Shown here piece by piece: positions 25,471-33,465 of a stretch of DNA of 45,411 nt (the stretch's first letter is position 1; the number at the start of each line of letters is the position of its first letter). The DNA lies in contig NZ_WJBC01000022.1 of assembly GCF_014284475.1 (NCBI RefSeq), positions 1 to 45,411 of the forward strand. Reading direction: 5' to 3'. Source of the stretch: Acetobacterium fimetarium (GTDB lineage: Bacteria > Bacillota > Clostridia > Eubacteriales > Eubacteriaceae). A program made the translations under genes and the position numbers. The notes beneath the pieces are model-generated. The model made no database searches. It saw nothing but the letters and a program-made list of their open reading frames with translations, and was not told the DNA's origin.

Positions 25471-25593
25471 TTTATGGAAAAGCTGAATAAGGCCAGAGAA
25501 ACCGGCGGTTTTCAGTCTTATGCCTATTGTCTGATGGATAACCACGTTCATCTGCTGATCAAAGAAGGGGAAGCGTTGGGTATCAGTATCAAA
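25471..25593 (+). pseudogene. RAYT internal fragment (codons about 36-76)
   Basis: FMEKLNKARETGGFQSYAYC then LMDNHVHLLIKEGEALGISI match the intact RAYT at 22313 from residue 36 to 76, including the HUH motif. There is no start, no catalytic tyrosine and no C-terminus. Downstream, at 25631-25644, lies a lone half-palindrome TGACAAACGAAAT. Confidence 0.88.
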
Positions 25594-25644
25594 CAGAAAA
25601 CGAGAAAGATGCTAAGTGACTGGAAAGTGCATGACAAACGAAAT

Positions 25645-25676
25645 ATTGGCCATTCAGGTTCGATACCTTTTTTAGA
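25645..25676 (+). repeat. Second copy of the 32-base repeat of 5160-5191
   Basis: ATTGGCCATTCAGGTTCGAT then a C/T run and TTAGA. It is preceded by a half REP-like insertion that the 5.1 kb copy lacks. Confidence 0.6.
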
Positions 25677-25693
25677 TAAAGGAGAGATTTATG

Positions 25694-25738
25694 ATGAACA
25701 AGACAAACCCAGAGAACGTAATTAAAGAATTGACAATA
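25694..25738 (+). pseudogene. DUF6429 gene 5' fragment (about 15 codons)
   Basis: MNKTNPENVIKELTI with its own AAAGGAGAGATTT leader matches the start of the DUF6429 gene at 2373 (MNKTNPKKAVKELTM). The match stops at 25738, and unrelated sequence follows up to the minus-strand gene ending at 25766. Confidence 0.75.
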
Positions 25739-25765
25739 TACCCGCGTCATACAGTTCCCAGGACG

Positions 25766-26359
25766 TTATTTAATGATGCGAGCCATTGCGGCAATATCCT
25801 CAGAAGCCATTGCAAACTTTGACTTCTCGATTAGAATATTTTTGCCCGTCATAATATAAGATGGCATCACCCGAATATCCCCATAATAGATTTCGCTATT
25901 TCGGAGTTTGTAGGTTGCAACAGCCGGAACGACATTTTTCCTGGTTGCCTTCTTTGTTAACATGTTAAATGCTTTTTTGGCAACGTCGCCCATGAGCATA
26001 ATTACTTTGACATTGGGAAACAATGCAAGCTCTTTTTCCAAGTAGGGTAAGCTATTCTCAATACTGCTTTTTTCAATCGTGTAATTTGATTTAGGTGTTT
26101 TGACGGCGTTGGTAATATAGACACCCATATGTAAGATGTCTTGTATATCATTGACTTGTAATCCGGATTTTTGAAAAAGCGGTATCGTTGTTGTTAAATA
26201 ATCCGCATCAAGCTGACCGTAGAAATCTTGAGAGGGGTCGGCCGGAACGACCTCGTTTATCATGATTGCCTTGATTTTCAAGGGGTCAAGCGCTAAATCA
26301 TTTAACTGGATGTTTTTTGCAATTCCAAGTGCTTTTTCTAATTCTGCTCTGATATTCAT
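25766..26359 (-). CDS. Uracil-DNA glycosylase superfamily-like protein
   Basis: 197 residues. The fold signature of the UDG superfamily is suggested by AIMINEVVPADPSQDFYG near the N-terminus, LHMGVYITNAVKTPKS in the middle and VKVIMLMGDVAKKAFN, followed by RVMPSYIMTGKNIL where active family members usually have a His-Pro-Ser motif. The histidine is replaced by methionine, so glycosylase activity is uncertain. AAGGAG precedes the ATG. It lies downstream of the TetR-hydrolase pair on the same strand with a 91-base gap, so it may be co-transcribed. The assignment rests on motif memory. Confidence 0.6.
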   Translation of the reverse strand: MNIRAELEKALGIAKNIQLNDLALDPLKIKAIMINEVVPADPSQDFYGQLDADYLTTTIPLFQKSGLQVNDIQDILHMGVYITNAVKTPKSNYTIEKSSIENSLPYLEKELALFPNVKVIMLMGDVAKKAFNMLTKKATRKNVVPAVATYKLRNSEIYYGDIRVMPSYIMTGKNILIEKSKFAMASEDIAAMARIIK

Positions 26360-26450
26360 TTTTTATACTCCTTAGTAACGATTTAATGGCGGCTTTGTAT
26401 TTTTCTGTTTGAACATATGAGCTTTTTTGAATAAGAACGTGGAGATTTGT

Positions 26451-27383
26451 TTATTGGTGTGTTTTATCGAGAAACGCTTTTACCGCCGCATTTGTCTGTT
26501 CAGGTCGTTCAAGAGGCAGTATATGCCCTGCGTTCTGAATGACTTCCAACTCGGCTTTTGTTCCACTGTCGATAACCAGTTTTACCGCTCTGTCAATCTC
26601 AAACTGCTTCACCAGAACACTGTCCGCTCCTCTTAGCCACAGAGTCGGACATTTAATCAACGGAAGCCTATCAAGAAGGGTCCACTTTAATCTGAAAGGT
26701 CCGATGCAGCTCAACTGCCAGTCGTCCATGTCATTTTCTCCATATTTATATTTACCCTTTATCTCATCCTCGAGAATTGAAGTCAACCGATCCGGATCCG
26801 TTGGTTTTGAACCGCCCACATAAATAGATTCCAGCAATTTTCTCATTGCCGCATGGTCTTTCTTAATATATTTCCGGTTGAGCATCTTAAGCATGCCCGG
26901 TATCTTTATGTAAAGCCATACTATAAGCTGTGAATCGACCTTTTCGCTCAATCCGCCTGGCTCGAACAGAACCAGTGATTTGACCTTGTCCGGATGTAGA
27001 GATGCATATTCGATGCTGAGGCTGCCACCCATGGAAAGTCCGACAAGATTGAAGTTTTCAAGTCCCAACTGGTTAAATGTATGGTGAAGAATATCCATCA
27101 GTCTGGTGCGATCCAGATAACCTTCCCACGGCCTTGATTTTCCGTGTCGCGGCGAATCCAGTGCGAATACGTGATAATCCCTGCTTAAAAATGGAAACAG
27201 CTGATCCCAGATAAACCTTGATTCATCGTACATTGCACCATGCAACAGCACGACTATAGGTCTGCTCTTTTCGCCCGCTTCATAGACTGACATTGGCCCG
27301 CCACAGACATTTAGATTATGATGCTTCAACCCCGAAACATTCTCAATACCGTTCGATATTTTTCTCGTTTCAATCGTATCATT
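26451..27383 (-). CDS. Alpha/beta-fold hydrolase
   Basis: 310 residues. Oxyanion region PIVVLLHGAMYDESRFIWDQ, DSPRHGKSRPWEGYLDRT, nucleophile elbow LVGLSMGGSLSIEYAS (Ser), the acid in LWLRGADSVLV and the base in NAGHILPLERPEQTN complete a catalytic triad. The cap region contains lysine-rich helices. The ATG at 27383 lies eight bases after the stop of the TetR gene (AGAAAGG upstream); a TTG at 27416 would overlap the TetR gene. The pairing suggests the TetR protein controls this hydrolase. The substrate is unknown, probably an ester or lactone. Confidence 0.87.
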   Translation of the reverse strand, partial: NDTIETRKISNGIENVSGLKHHNLNVCGGPMSVYEAGEKSRPIVVLLHGAMYDESRFIWDQLFPFLSRDYHVFALDSPRHGKSRPWEGYLDRTRLMDILHHTFNQLGLENFNLVGLSMGGSLSIEYASLHPDKVKSLVLFEPGGLSEKVDSQLIVWLYIKIPGMLKMLNRKYIKKDHAAMRKLLESIYVGGSKPTDPDRLTSILEDEIKGKYKYGENDMDDWQLSCIGPFRLKWTLLDRLPLIKCPTLWLRGADSVLVKQFEIDRAVKLVIDSGTKAELEVIQNAGHILPLERPEQTNAAVKAFLDKTHQ

Positions 27384-27391
27384 CATTCTGT

Positions 27392-28066
27392 TTACCAGCC
27401 TTTCTGTTCTTTGCAATCACAGCTTCTGTTACTACCTTTAAGAAGTATCTCCAGAATGTCAATCCATGACTCAAAGCCTTTTTCAAGTTCGTCTGGATCA
27501 ATCTCATCTTTAAATAGTTTTTCTTCCAGATATCCCTGAGAAACCCAGAGGATCAGTTGCTTTGCGATTGTCGGGGAAATATCAGCTCTTAAGCCCTTAT
27601 AAACATCAATACCGTCCGTTATGGGATTATGTCCTGATTTTATTTCACTCGTATTAAAGCGTGGCTTTCGATAATTTTCAAGCTCCATTCGGACGTGTTC
27701 CTTGACAAAGCAATCGTTATCGAAGGCTGCTGTATAAGAGAACTTGTAAATCCACGGATATTCTTTGAATAGGGAAAGTCGGGTCTTCGCGTTTCGCCGC
27801 ATCAACGAAAACATATCAGAGTCGCTCCCTTCCTCGGCGTAGGAAATTTCGTCCGCTTCGATAATGCTGTCTGATGCTAGTCTGAAAATTTTCATATAGA
27901 GATTTTCTTTATTGGAGACATACTTGAACAGCACGCTTTTCGATATTCCGGCCGCCTCAGCGATATCCTTCATGGATGCTTTTTTATAACCGTGTTTTGC
28001 GAATATTTCGCAGGCAGCGTTGATGATTTTATTCTGTTTTTCCTTTTCTAGTTTTTCAAATGTCAT
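27392..28066 (-). CDS. TetR/AcrR-family transcriptional regulator
   Basis: 224 residues. The N-terminal HTH is IINAACEIFAKHGYKKASMK then AEAAGISKSVLFKYVSNKEN, a standard TetR DNA-binding domain. The C-terminal ligand domain is all-helical and not assigned to a subfamily. The gene is the first of an operon with the alpha/beta hydrolase. Its promoter region (28091-28192) carries a 47-base near-perfect palindrome at the expected transcription start, so autoregulation is very likely. Confidence 0.88.
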   Translation of the reverse strand: MTFEKLEKEKQNKIINAACEIFAKHGYKKASMKDIAEAAGISKSVLFKYVSNKENLYMKIFRLASDSIIEADEISYAEEGSDSDMFSLMRRNAKTRLSLFKEYPWIYKFSYTAAFDNDCFVKEHVRMELENYRKPRFNTSEIKSGHNPITDGIDVYKGLRADISPTIAKQLILWVSQGYLEEKLFKDEIDPDELEKGFESWIDILEILLKGSNRSCDCKEQKGW

Positions 28067-28090
28067 ATTAATCCTAATTCCTTTAAATAG

Positions 28091-28155
28091 AATGCTATAA
28101 TAGCCATGACCGATTCGGTCACGGTTATTATAGCATTGCTCATCCTAATTGTAAA
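28091..28155 (-). promoter_or_regulatory. TetR promoter and 47-base palindromic operator
   Basis: Minus-strand promoter: TTTACA (28155-28150), 17 bases, TATAAT (28132-28127). The palindrome spans 28091-28137, centred on 28114, with 21 of 23 arm bases complementary. Its core TGACCGA-T-TCGGTCA (28107-28121) is a typical TetR operator, and each arm carries a TATAAT. Repressor binding would cover the -10 region and start site. Confidence 0.75.
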
Positions 28156-28192
28156 TATTTATTGTATAATGTTTACAATTAGGATGAGCAAT
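28135..28192. repeat. Perfect 21-base inverted repeat next to the operator
   Basis: Arms 28135-28155 and 28172-28192 are perfect complements (ATTGCTCATCCTAATTGTAAA and its reverse) around a 16-base A/T-rich loop holding TATAAT. The left arm contains the spacer and -35 box of the TetR promoter. Confidence 0.85.
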
Positions 28193-28199
28193 TTTGAAA

Positions 28200-28239
28200 A
28201 AGAAAAACGGCAGTTTTGATTGTTATTTCAAAACCGCCG
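28200..28239 (-). terminator. Terminator of module 2 permease operon
   Basis: On the minus strand CGGCGGTTTTGA pairs with TCAAAACTGCCG (28239-28208), followed by a T-rich tail (TTTTTCTTTTTC). It lies about 80 bases beyond the permease stop. Confidence 0.85.
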
Positions 28240-28317
28240 CATGGCCACATTTTGGTCTCAAAACATCATTTACTTAGATATTTTTTGATTTTATATCAAG
28301 TCAATATCGGTTTTTAA

Positions 28318-30912
28318 TCAAGTCATATCATCCCGCAGTGCGTCAATAATATTTTCTTTTTTGATCTTGCTAATAGCATACAGCATTGTAATGAACACCA
28401 CAAAGAGCACGCTGAATACGCTGATTGCCATACTGCCCCAAGGGAACACAAAATCGATATTGTCGGTTCCGCCGAGAACCATTCCTTTGTAGATCAACCA
28501 GGAAGTGATTGCCGCGATGGGAAGTCCGAAGAGTAACGCCCTCAGGCCATAAAAGGCACACTCAAAATTCATCATCTTCTGGAAATCGCGGTCGGACATC
28601 CCCACCGAACGGAGCATCGCAAGCTCTCGTCGACGCAGTTTGATATTGGTGGAAATCGTGTTGAACACATTGGCCACTGCAATCAGCGAAATCATAATGA
28701 TAAACGTATAAGCAAACACATTGGCAATGAAGATGTAATTGCGGCTCTCATCGAGCATTTTATAGGTATTGTAGAGGTTGTAATCGGCGGTAATTCCGGC
28801 ACCCTGAATCATCGTTTCCATTTCAGCCGTCGACTGGGTGGGATTCGTTGAGCGAAAGGTCAAACCCTTAACAGCCACATTCATATTAGAATCGGGGTCA
28901 GGGATTTCAAATTGCTCTTTGAGCGAATAGGGAGCCATCACCCGAAAAAAGAACAAATCCTCCGATCCGGAGTTTCCCGGGATAGGGAGGGTATCTGGTG
29001 GTACGATCTCGACAAAGGTGAGGCTGACATTTTTGCCCGGTTCCGTCGTTGGTTCTCCATTTGTTGCGGGAGCAAAGGTAAAATCAATGGCAGAACGCGC
29101 AAACAGATCCCGAAGCTGGTCAACCTCCGCCATCTGATTGGCCCGGTCTGGCATTTTGGCAACGGCGATCATTTTCGCATTTGGCCCGGTATAGTCCGCG
29201 ACCGGTAAGCCCAAGCTACTTAGCATATTCAGATAGGTGTTGTCATCAAGAAACTGGATATCCATAGGCAGATTAACCGTTTTGTCCGGCGCAGGTGAAC
29301 CCGCGGTTACCCAGTAATCGTTGGAAAGATCGCTGGCTTTGGCAGCGCATGAATACGTCATCAGCGTTTGATACGAGCTTTCGTAAACACCGTCGGCAGT
29401 TTTTAGTTTGTCGTAAAGCGACAACATTTCGCTATCGTCCATGTCCTGGGTGGCAAAACCGATGTCATAGGTCGTAAACGCGACTGAACGCTCCGCCGCC
29501 TGTTTCATATCTGTTACAAAAGCACTGGCCGAGATAAACAGCACAACGCTTAATACAAGTGATAGCACAATGCTACGATAGCCTTTCTTGTTGCGCTTAA
29601 AATTTTTAAGCGCCAGGGTTCCCTCCAAACCGTAAAGTCGCAGGGCCAGTTTTGATGTTTTCACGGCTTGGGATTCTACCTTGATCTCGTTGGTCTGGCG
29701 AATACTCTCCATCACGGGTGTGTTTGCAGCTTTCCTGGCCGGGATATAGGCTGAAATCAGAATTGTCACCATGCTAACCGCCGCCGCAACAACAATGACG
29801 GGGATGGACACGGTCAAGGTTAACGGGACGCTGCTGTACATGACATTCCCAAAATTTCCAGCGACAACAGAAATCACCAGGCTGATACTGCCGATGCCGA
29901 CCATAACGCCAATCGGGATGCCGACCGCACCGATACAAAGCCCCTCAAACAGCACCGAATTTCGCAGTTGCTTTGCGGTGGCGCCCACCGAAGAAAGAAT
30001 TCCGAACTGCCGGGTGCGTTCGTTCAGCGAGATGTTGAAGGCGTTATAAATCAGAAAAATTGAGCCGATCATGATGATGGCGACCAAAATGCCGCCAACC
30101 GCATACAAAAAATTGTTGAACACGTTATCGTCCGAAAGACCCATGAAGCGCAACACGTTATCGTTTAAGACGTAAGTTTTGTTTCCGGCGGTGCTGCTGG
30201 CGTAAGCCTGGACACGGCGGGGGTTTGTCAGCGTGACAAAGAGACTGAAGCTGTCCGCTTGTTCTTGGGCAGCTGCTTTCGTGATCAAGGTATATCCCGG
30301 TGCCGTCGCTTCCTCAAAGCCAGGCCTTTGGTAGATCCCGACAACCGTGTAAATTCGCTCGTCTTGGGGCACCAGCGTTTCGCCCCCGGCAGTGTATGGA
30401 TCGTGTTGACCGAGATTTTCGTTGCCACTGATGCGGTTGCCGACAGCCAGTGAAAGCGTGTCACCGACCGCTAATTTAACGCCGCCGTTGGCGGCGACGC
30501 TCCCCGAAACAAGAATCTCGCTGCTGTTTTCAGGCAGCCGGCCGGAAATCAGATTGATGGCCAAGGTATCAAAGGCTTCCTCACTGAATCCGGCGATAAA
30601 AAGATACGGTTTGTCGGGGTTCTTACCGCCGTCAAGCCTTGCGTAGCCGATATTTTCAAATGTCACGGTGTTAGCGACGCCCTCGTCGTGGCTTCGTTCC
30701 TGGACGAAAGCAGCCGGGACGTCCACAAACTCAACGTGCCAATCGCCATATTTCTGCGCCGCGCCGTTGGCCAGATAGTTCAGTAGTGAAACGCCAAAGG
30801 TCGCAACGCCGGTGATCATGGCGGCGGACAGAATAACGCCGATAATCGTGACAATCGTTCGGGTGCGACTTTTTATCATGCTTTGCAGGGTGATTTTGTT
30901 GAAAATGTTCAT
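28318..30912 (-). CDS. FtsX-like ABC transporter permease (module 2)
   Basis: 864 residues. A membrane segment near 13-33 is followed by an extracytoplasmic domain to about 265, three to four segments (about 266-400), another near 445-465, a second extracytoplasmic domain (about 470-735) and three C-terminal segments. FtsX signatures ERTRQFGILSSVGATAKQLR and RRRELAMLRSVGMSDRDF are present. This is the duplicated-domain form of the FtsX superfamily. It overlaps the ATPase stop by four bases (ATGA). As part of a regulator-kinase-ATPase-permease set it probably serves peptide-antibiotic defence or envelope stress; the substrate is unknown. A terminator follows at 28200. Confidence 0.87.
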   Translation of the reverse strand: MNIFNKITLQSMIKSRTRTIVTIIGVILSAAMITGVATFGVSLLNYLANGAAQKYGDWHVEFVDVPAAFVQERSHDEGVANTVTFENIGYARLDGGKNPDKPYLFIAGFSEEAFDTLAINLISGRLPENSSEILVSGSVAANGGVKLAVGDTLSLAVGNRISGNENLGQHDPYTAGGETLVPQDERIYTVVGIYQRPGFEEATAPGYTLITKAAAQEQADSFSLFVTLTNPRRVQAYASSTAGNKTYVLNDNVLRFMGLSDDNVFNNFLYAVGGILVAIIMIGSIFLIYNAFNISLNERTRQFGILSSVGATAKQLRNSVLFEGLCIGAVGIPIGVMVGIGSISLVISVVAGNFGNVMYSSVPLTLTVSIPVIVVAAAVSMVTILISAYIPARKAANTPVMESIRQTNEIKVESQAVKTSKLALRLYGLEGTLALKNFKRNKKGYRSIVLSLVLSVVLFISASAFVTDMKQAAERSVAFTTYDIGFATQDMDDSEMLSLYDKLKTADGVYESSYQTLMTYSCAAKASDLSNDYWVTAGSPAPDKTVNLPMDIQFLDDNTYLNMLSSLGLPVADYTGPNAKMIAVAKMPDRANQMAEVDQLRDLFARSAIDFTFAPATNGEPTTEPGKNVSLTFVEIVPPDTLPIPGNSGSEDLFFFRVMAPYSLKEQFEIPDPDSNMNVAVKGLTFRSTNPTQSTAEMETMIQGAGITADYNLYNTYKMLDESRNYIFIANVFAYTFIIMISLIAVANVFNTISTNIKLRRRELAMLRSVGMSDRDFQKMMNFECAFYGLRALLFGLPIAAITSWLIYKGMVLGGTDNIDFVFPWGSMAISVFSVLFVVFITMLYAISKIKKENIIDALRDDMT

Positions 30913-31592
30913 GGCCGTACCCGTTCGTCGCGGATGACTTGGCCGTCTGAGATGCCGATAATGCGGTCTGCTTGCAGGGCGATATTTTCGTCATGGGTGA
31001 CGAGGAGCAGGGTCTGATGATATTTTTGATTGCTCAATTTCAGCAGTTTGATAATTTCATGGCCATTCCGGCTGTTCAAACTGCCTGTGGGTTCGTCGGC
31101 CAGCATCAGTGCCGGGGCGTTCATCAAAGCCCGCCCGATCGAAACCCGCTGTTGCTGACCGCCCGAAAGCTGATTGGGTAAATGGGTTTGGCGGTCTTTA
31201 AGCCCCAGCAATTCCAGTAGGTCATTCAGCCGTTCGGCATTGACTTTGCGCTTGTCCATCAGGATCGGCAGGGTGATGTTTTCCACCACATTCAACGTCG
31301 GAATGAGGTTGTGAAACTGGTAAATCAGCCCAACCTGTCGTCGCCGGAAAATGGCCAGTTTTTCATTGTTTTGGGCATAGACATCCTGGCCGTCTAAAAA
31401 CACCTTTCCACTTGTTGGCACGTCGACACCGCCGATGATGTGCAGCAATGTGGATTTGCCCGACCCAGAGGAGCCGATGATTGCGGTAAATTCTCCCTTT
31501 TCAATTGTCAGCGAAACATGATCCAGGGCAGCCACCTGGTTTTCGTCTTTGCCGTAGACCTTGCATAAATTTTCAATTTTTAAAAACTCCAT
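30909..31592 (-). CDS. ABC transporter ATP-binding protein (MacB/BceA type, module 2)
   Basis: 227 residues, with Walker A GSSGSGKST, VGLIYQFHNLIPTLNVVENI, signature LSGGQQQR, Walker B LMLADEPTGSLN and switch histidine in LVTHDENIALQ. It is closely similar throughout to the module 1 ATPase, so the two modules are paralogous. Walker B is followed by SLN rather than the more usual NLD. ATG 31592 was chosen for the AAAGGAG eight bases before it; the upstream in-frame ATG at 31613 is poorly placed. An 82-base gap to the kinase contains the direct-repeat promoter candidate. Confidence 0.9.
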   Translation of the reverse strand: MEFLKIENLCKVYGKDENQVAALDHVSLTIEKGEFTAIIGSSGSGKSTLLHIIGGVDVPTSGKVFLDGQDVYAQNNEKLAIFRRRQVGLIYQFHNLIPTLNVVENITLPILMDKRKVNAERLNDLLELLGLKDRQTHLPNQLSGGQQQRVSIGRALMNAPALMLADEPTGSLNSRNGHEIIKLLKLSNQKYHQTLLLVTHDENIALQADRIIGISDGQVIRDERVRP

Positions 31593-31624
31593 TATGTGAG
31601 TCTCCTTTCTCATGGTTTACCCAT

Positions 31625-31668
31625 ATAATAGCAGCTTCAACTTACATCGTTGTGACTTTCCGGTGAGA
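31625..31668 (-). promoter_or_regulatory. Candidate response-regulator-controlled promoter of module 2 transporter
   Basis: On the + strand GTGACT (31652-31657) and GTGAGA (31663-31668) form an imperfect direct repeat with 11-base period, as in module 1. A minus-strand -10 candidate TATTAT lies at 31630-31625. The repeats sit one helical turn further from the -10 than in module 1. Confidence 0.45.
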
Positions 31669-31674
31669 GATCCG

Positions 31675-32682
31675 TCACTTTGGGAAACGAAGGGCAAAGA
31701 GTGCACCGCCCAGAGGGTGATTTTTGGCGGTAATCGTCCCGCCCTGCCGGGTGATAATCATCTTGCAGAGCGCCAGGCCAATCCCGTATCCGGTGGCGTT
31801 TTTGTTTTTACCACGATAAAAGCGGTCAAACAGGTGGGGTAAATCTTCGGTTTCAAAGCCGGCGCCGCTGTCATGGATGGTCATCTCGGTAAATAGGGGG
31901 TTGTCCGTGCAGATAATCTCTACTTTCCCGTTTTCACCGGTGCTTTCAATTCGATCAATGCTCTCAATGCAATTTTTGAGGATGTTTTGAATGGCTTCTG
32001 AAAGCCAACCGGAATCACCCTGGATCATCAGCCCTTGCGGGGCATCCACTTGCACATTAATATCATGCAGTTCGATTGGGATTAGAAGCGGGCGCAGCGC
32101 GGCGCCGATCAAGCTGCTTAAATAGATCGGCTCGCTTTGGAACACCACAATGCCGGCATCGAGGCGGGATAATTTTAGTAGCGAAGTAAGTAGCCAATCC
32201 ATCTGTACCAGCAATTCCTCTGTTTCCCGCACCAAGGCTTTCCGTTCGTTTTCATCGGGGTTATTCGCTAACAATGACAGAATCAGATTTACGGATGTGA
32301 GCGGGGTGCGAAGTTGATGGGCGATGTCGGCCAGCGAATCGGCAAGGTGTGTTTTTTCTTTTTTCAGGGCGTCGTTTTGTTCCCGAATGCGCAACGTCAT
32401 TTTTGTTATCTCGCTGTGCAAAATGGAAAGTTCGCCCTCGTCCGCTTCACCAATATACAGGTTGTCAGCATTATGAAGCACCTGATCGATTTGATCGGAA
32501 ATCTGCGCGAGGCTTTGGTAGCGGGCTTTGGTGAAGGCAACAAACGCGGTGCCAAAGGCGGCGGCAGAAGCGGTGACAAGGATTCCCGCCGCCGCATTGA
32601 TGGCAAATCCCAGCAGCACAACGACGGCAGCTATAAAAGCGAACAAAATGGAAAACTGCCGAAACTCTCTATTTCGCGGCAT
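31675..32682 (-). CDS. Sensor histidine kinase, intramembrane-sensing type (module 2)
   Basis: 335 residues. Two hydrophobic segments near 10-29 and 31-52 with almost no loop between them match the intramembrane-sensing kinases of BceS type. A HAMP-like linker follows, then HisKA with SLADIAHQLRTPLTSV (His122) and a HATPase domain with NILKNCIESI, HDSGAGF and GYGIGLAL. The gene overlaps the response regulator by 14 bases. It probably reports on transporter activity or on antibiotic-bound precursors, as known for the BceS group (inference). Confidence 0.88.
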   Translation of the reverse strand: MPRNREFRQFSILFAFIAAVVVLLGFAINAAAGILVTASAAAFGTAFVAFTKARYQSLAQISDQIDQVLHNADNLYIGEADEGELSILHSEITKMTLRIREQNDALKKEKTHLADSLADIAHQLRTPLTSVNLILSLLANNPDENERKALVRETEELLVQMDWLLTSLLKLSRLDAGIVVFQSEPIYLSSLIGAALRPLLIPIELHDINVQVDAPQGLMIQGDSGWLSEAIQNILKNCIESIDRIESTGENGKVEIICTDNPLFTEMTIHDSGAGFETEDLPHLFDRFYRGKNKNATGYGIGLALCKMIITRQGGTITAKNHPLGGALFALRFPK

Positions 32683-33355
32683 TCTCGCCCCCCAGTCGAT
32701 ACCCCGTCCCGCGAACAGTCAGAATGATTTGTGGGCTTGCCGGATCAGTCTCGATCTTCTCCCGCAAGCGTTTGATGTAAACGGTCAAGGTGTTGTCATT
32801 GACAAACTCGCCTGCTGCATCCCACAATTCATCAAGGAGCCGGCTCCGCGTGATAATATTTTTAGGGTTGTTGATAAATACTAAAAGCAAGCGGTATTCA
32901 AGTGCTGACAGAAAAACATCGTGGCCGTTTTTTTTCACCAGGCCGCTGGCCGTATCAACATGAAGACCGCGAATTTCAAAAGCCGCTGGTGAACGCCCGC
33001 TTTTTCGCAGGGCGGTGTCAATTCGTGCAATTAGTTCCCGCGGCCGAAACGGTTTGGTGATATAGTCGTCGGCGCCCATGTTCAGCCCTGTAACAACACT
33101 TGCCTCATCGCCGGAAGCGGTCAGAAAGATGACTGGGACATCCCCCGTTGCTTTGATTTCGGTGCAAACCGTAAAGCCATTTCCGTCAGGCAAAGAAATG
33201 TCAACCAGCGCCAGGTCGAATTTATTCCCGCCAAGGGCAGCAAGAGCGTCACCCCGGGTCGGAGCGTGGGTGACGTTAAACCCTTCGGAACGGAGCAACA
33301 GGATCAGGTTTTTAGCGATCGCCTGATCGTCTTCAACTAAAAATATCCGTTTCAT
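32669..33355 (-). CDS. OmpR-family response regulator (module 2)
   Basis: 228 residues. The receiver domain has EDD near the N-terminus, Asp52 in LALVDISLPDGNG, switch Thr in VIFLTAS and Lys in ITKPFRPRELI. The winged-helix effector domain has the recognition region FVNDNTLTVYIKRLREKIET, almost the same as in the module 1 regulator, so the two may bind similar or the same sites. ATG 33355 is preceded by AAGGATGG. First gene of the module; no clear promoter was picked out by eye in the 110 bases upstream. Confidence 0.9.
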   Translation of the reverse strand: MKRIFLVEDDQAIAKNLILLLRSEGFNVTHAPTRGDALAALGGNKFDLALVDISLPDGNGFTVCTEIKATGDVPVIFLTASGDEASVVTGLNMGADDYITKPFRPRELIARIDTALRKSGRSPAAFEIRGLHVDTASGLVKKNGHDVFLSALEYRLLLVFINNPKNIITRSRLLDELWDAAGEFVNDNTLTVYIKRLREKIETDPASPQIILTVRGTGYRLGGENAAK

Positions 33356-33422
33356 TTATTTTCACCATCCTTAACTTTAATGCTCCTATATTGTATTTCT
33401 TTTGTTGGAAATATTCAAGTTT

Positions 33423-33452
33423 ATGACAAACGAAGAAACGTCCCCAAGTCAC
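33423..33452 (+). repeat. REP-like palindrome
   Basis: ATGACAAACGAAGAAACG then TCCCCAAGTCAC, forward orientation, in the gap between two convergent or tandem minus-strand units. Confidence 0.85.
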
Positions 33453-33465
33453 TCCTACACGAGCA

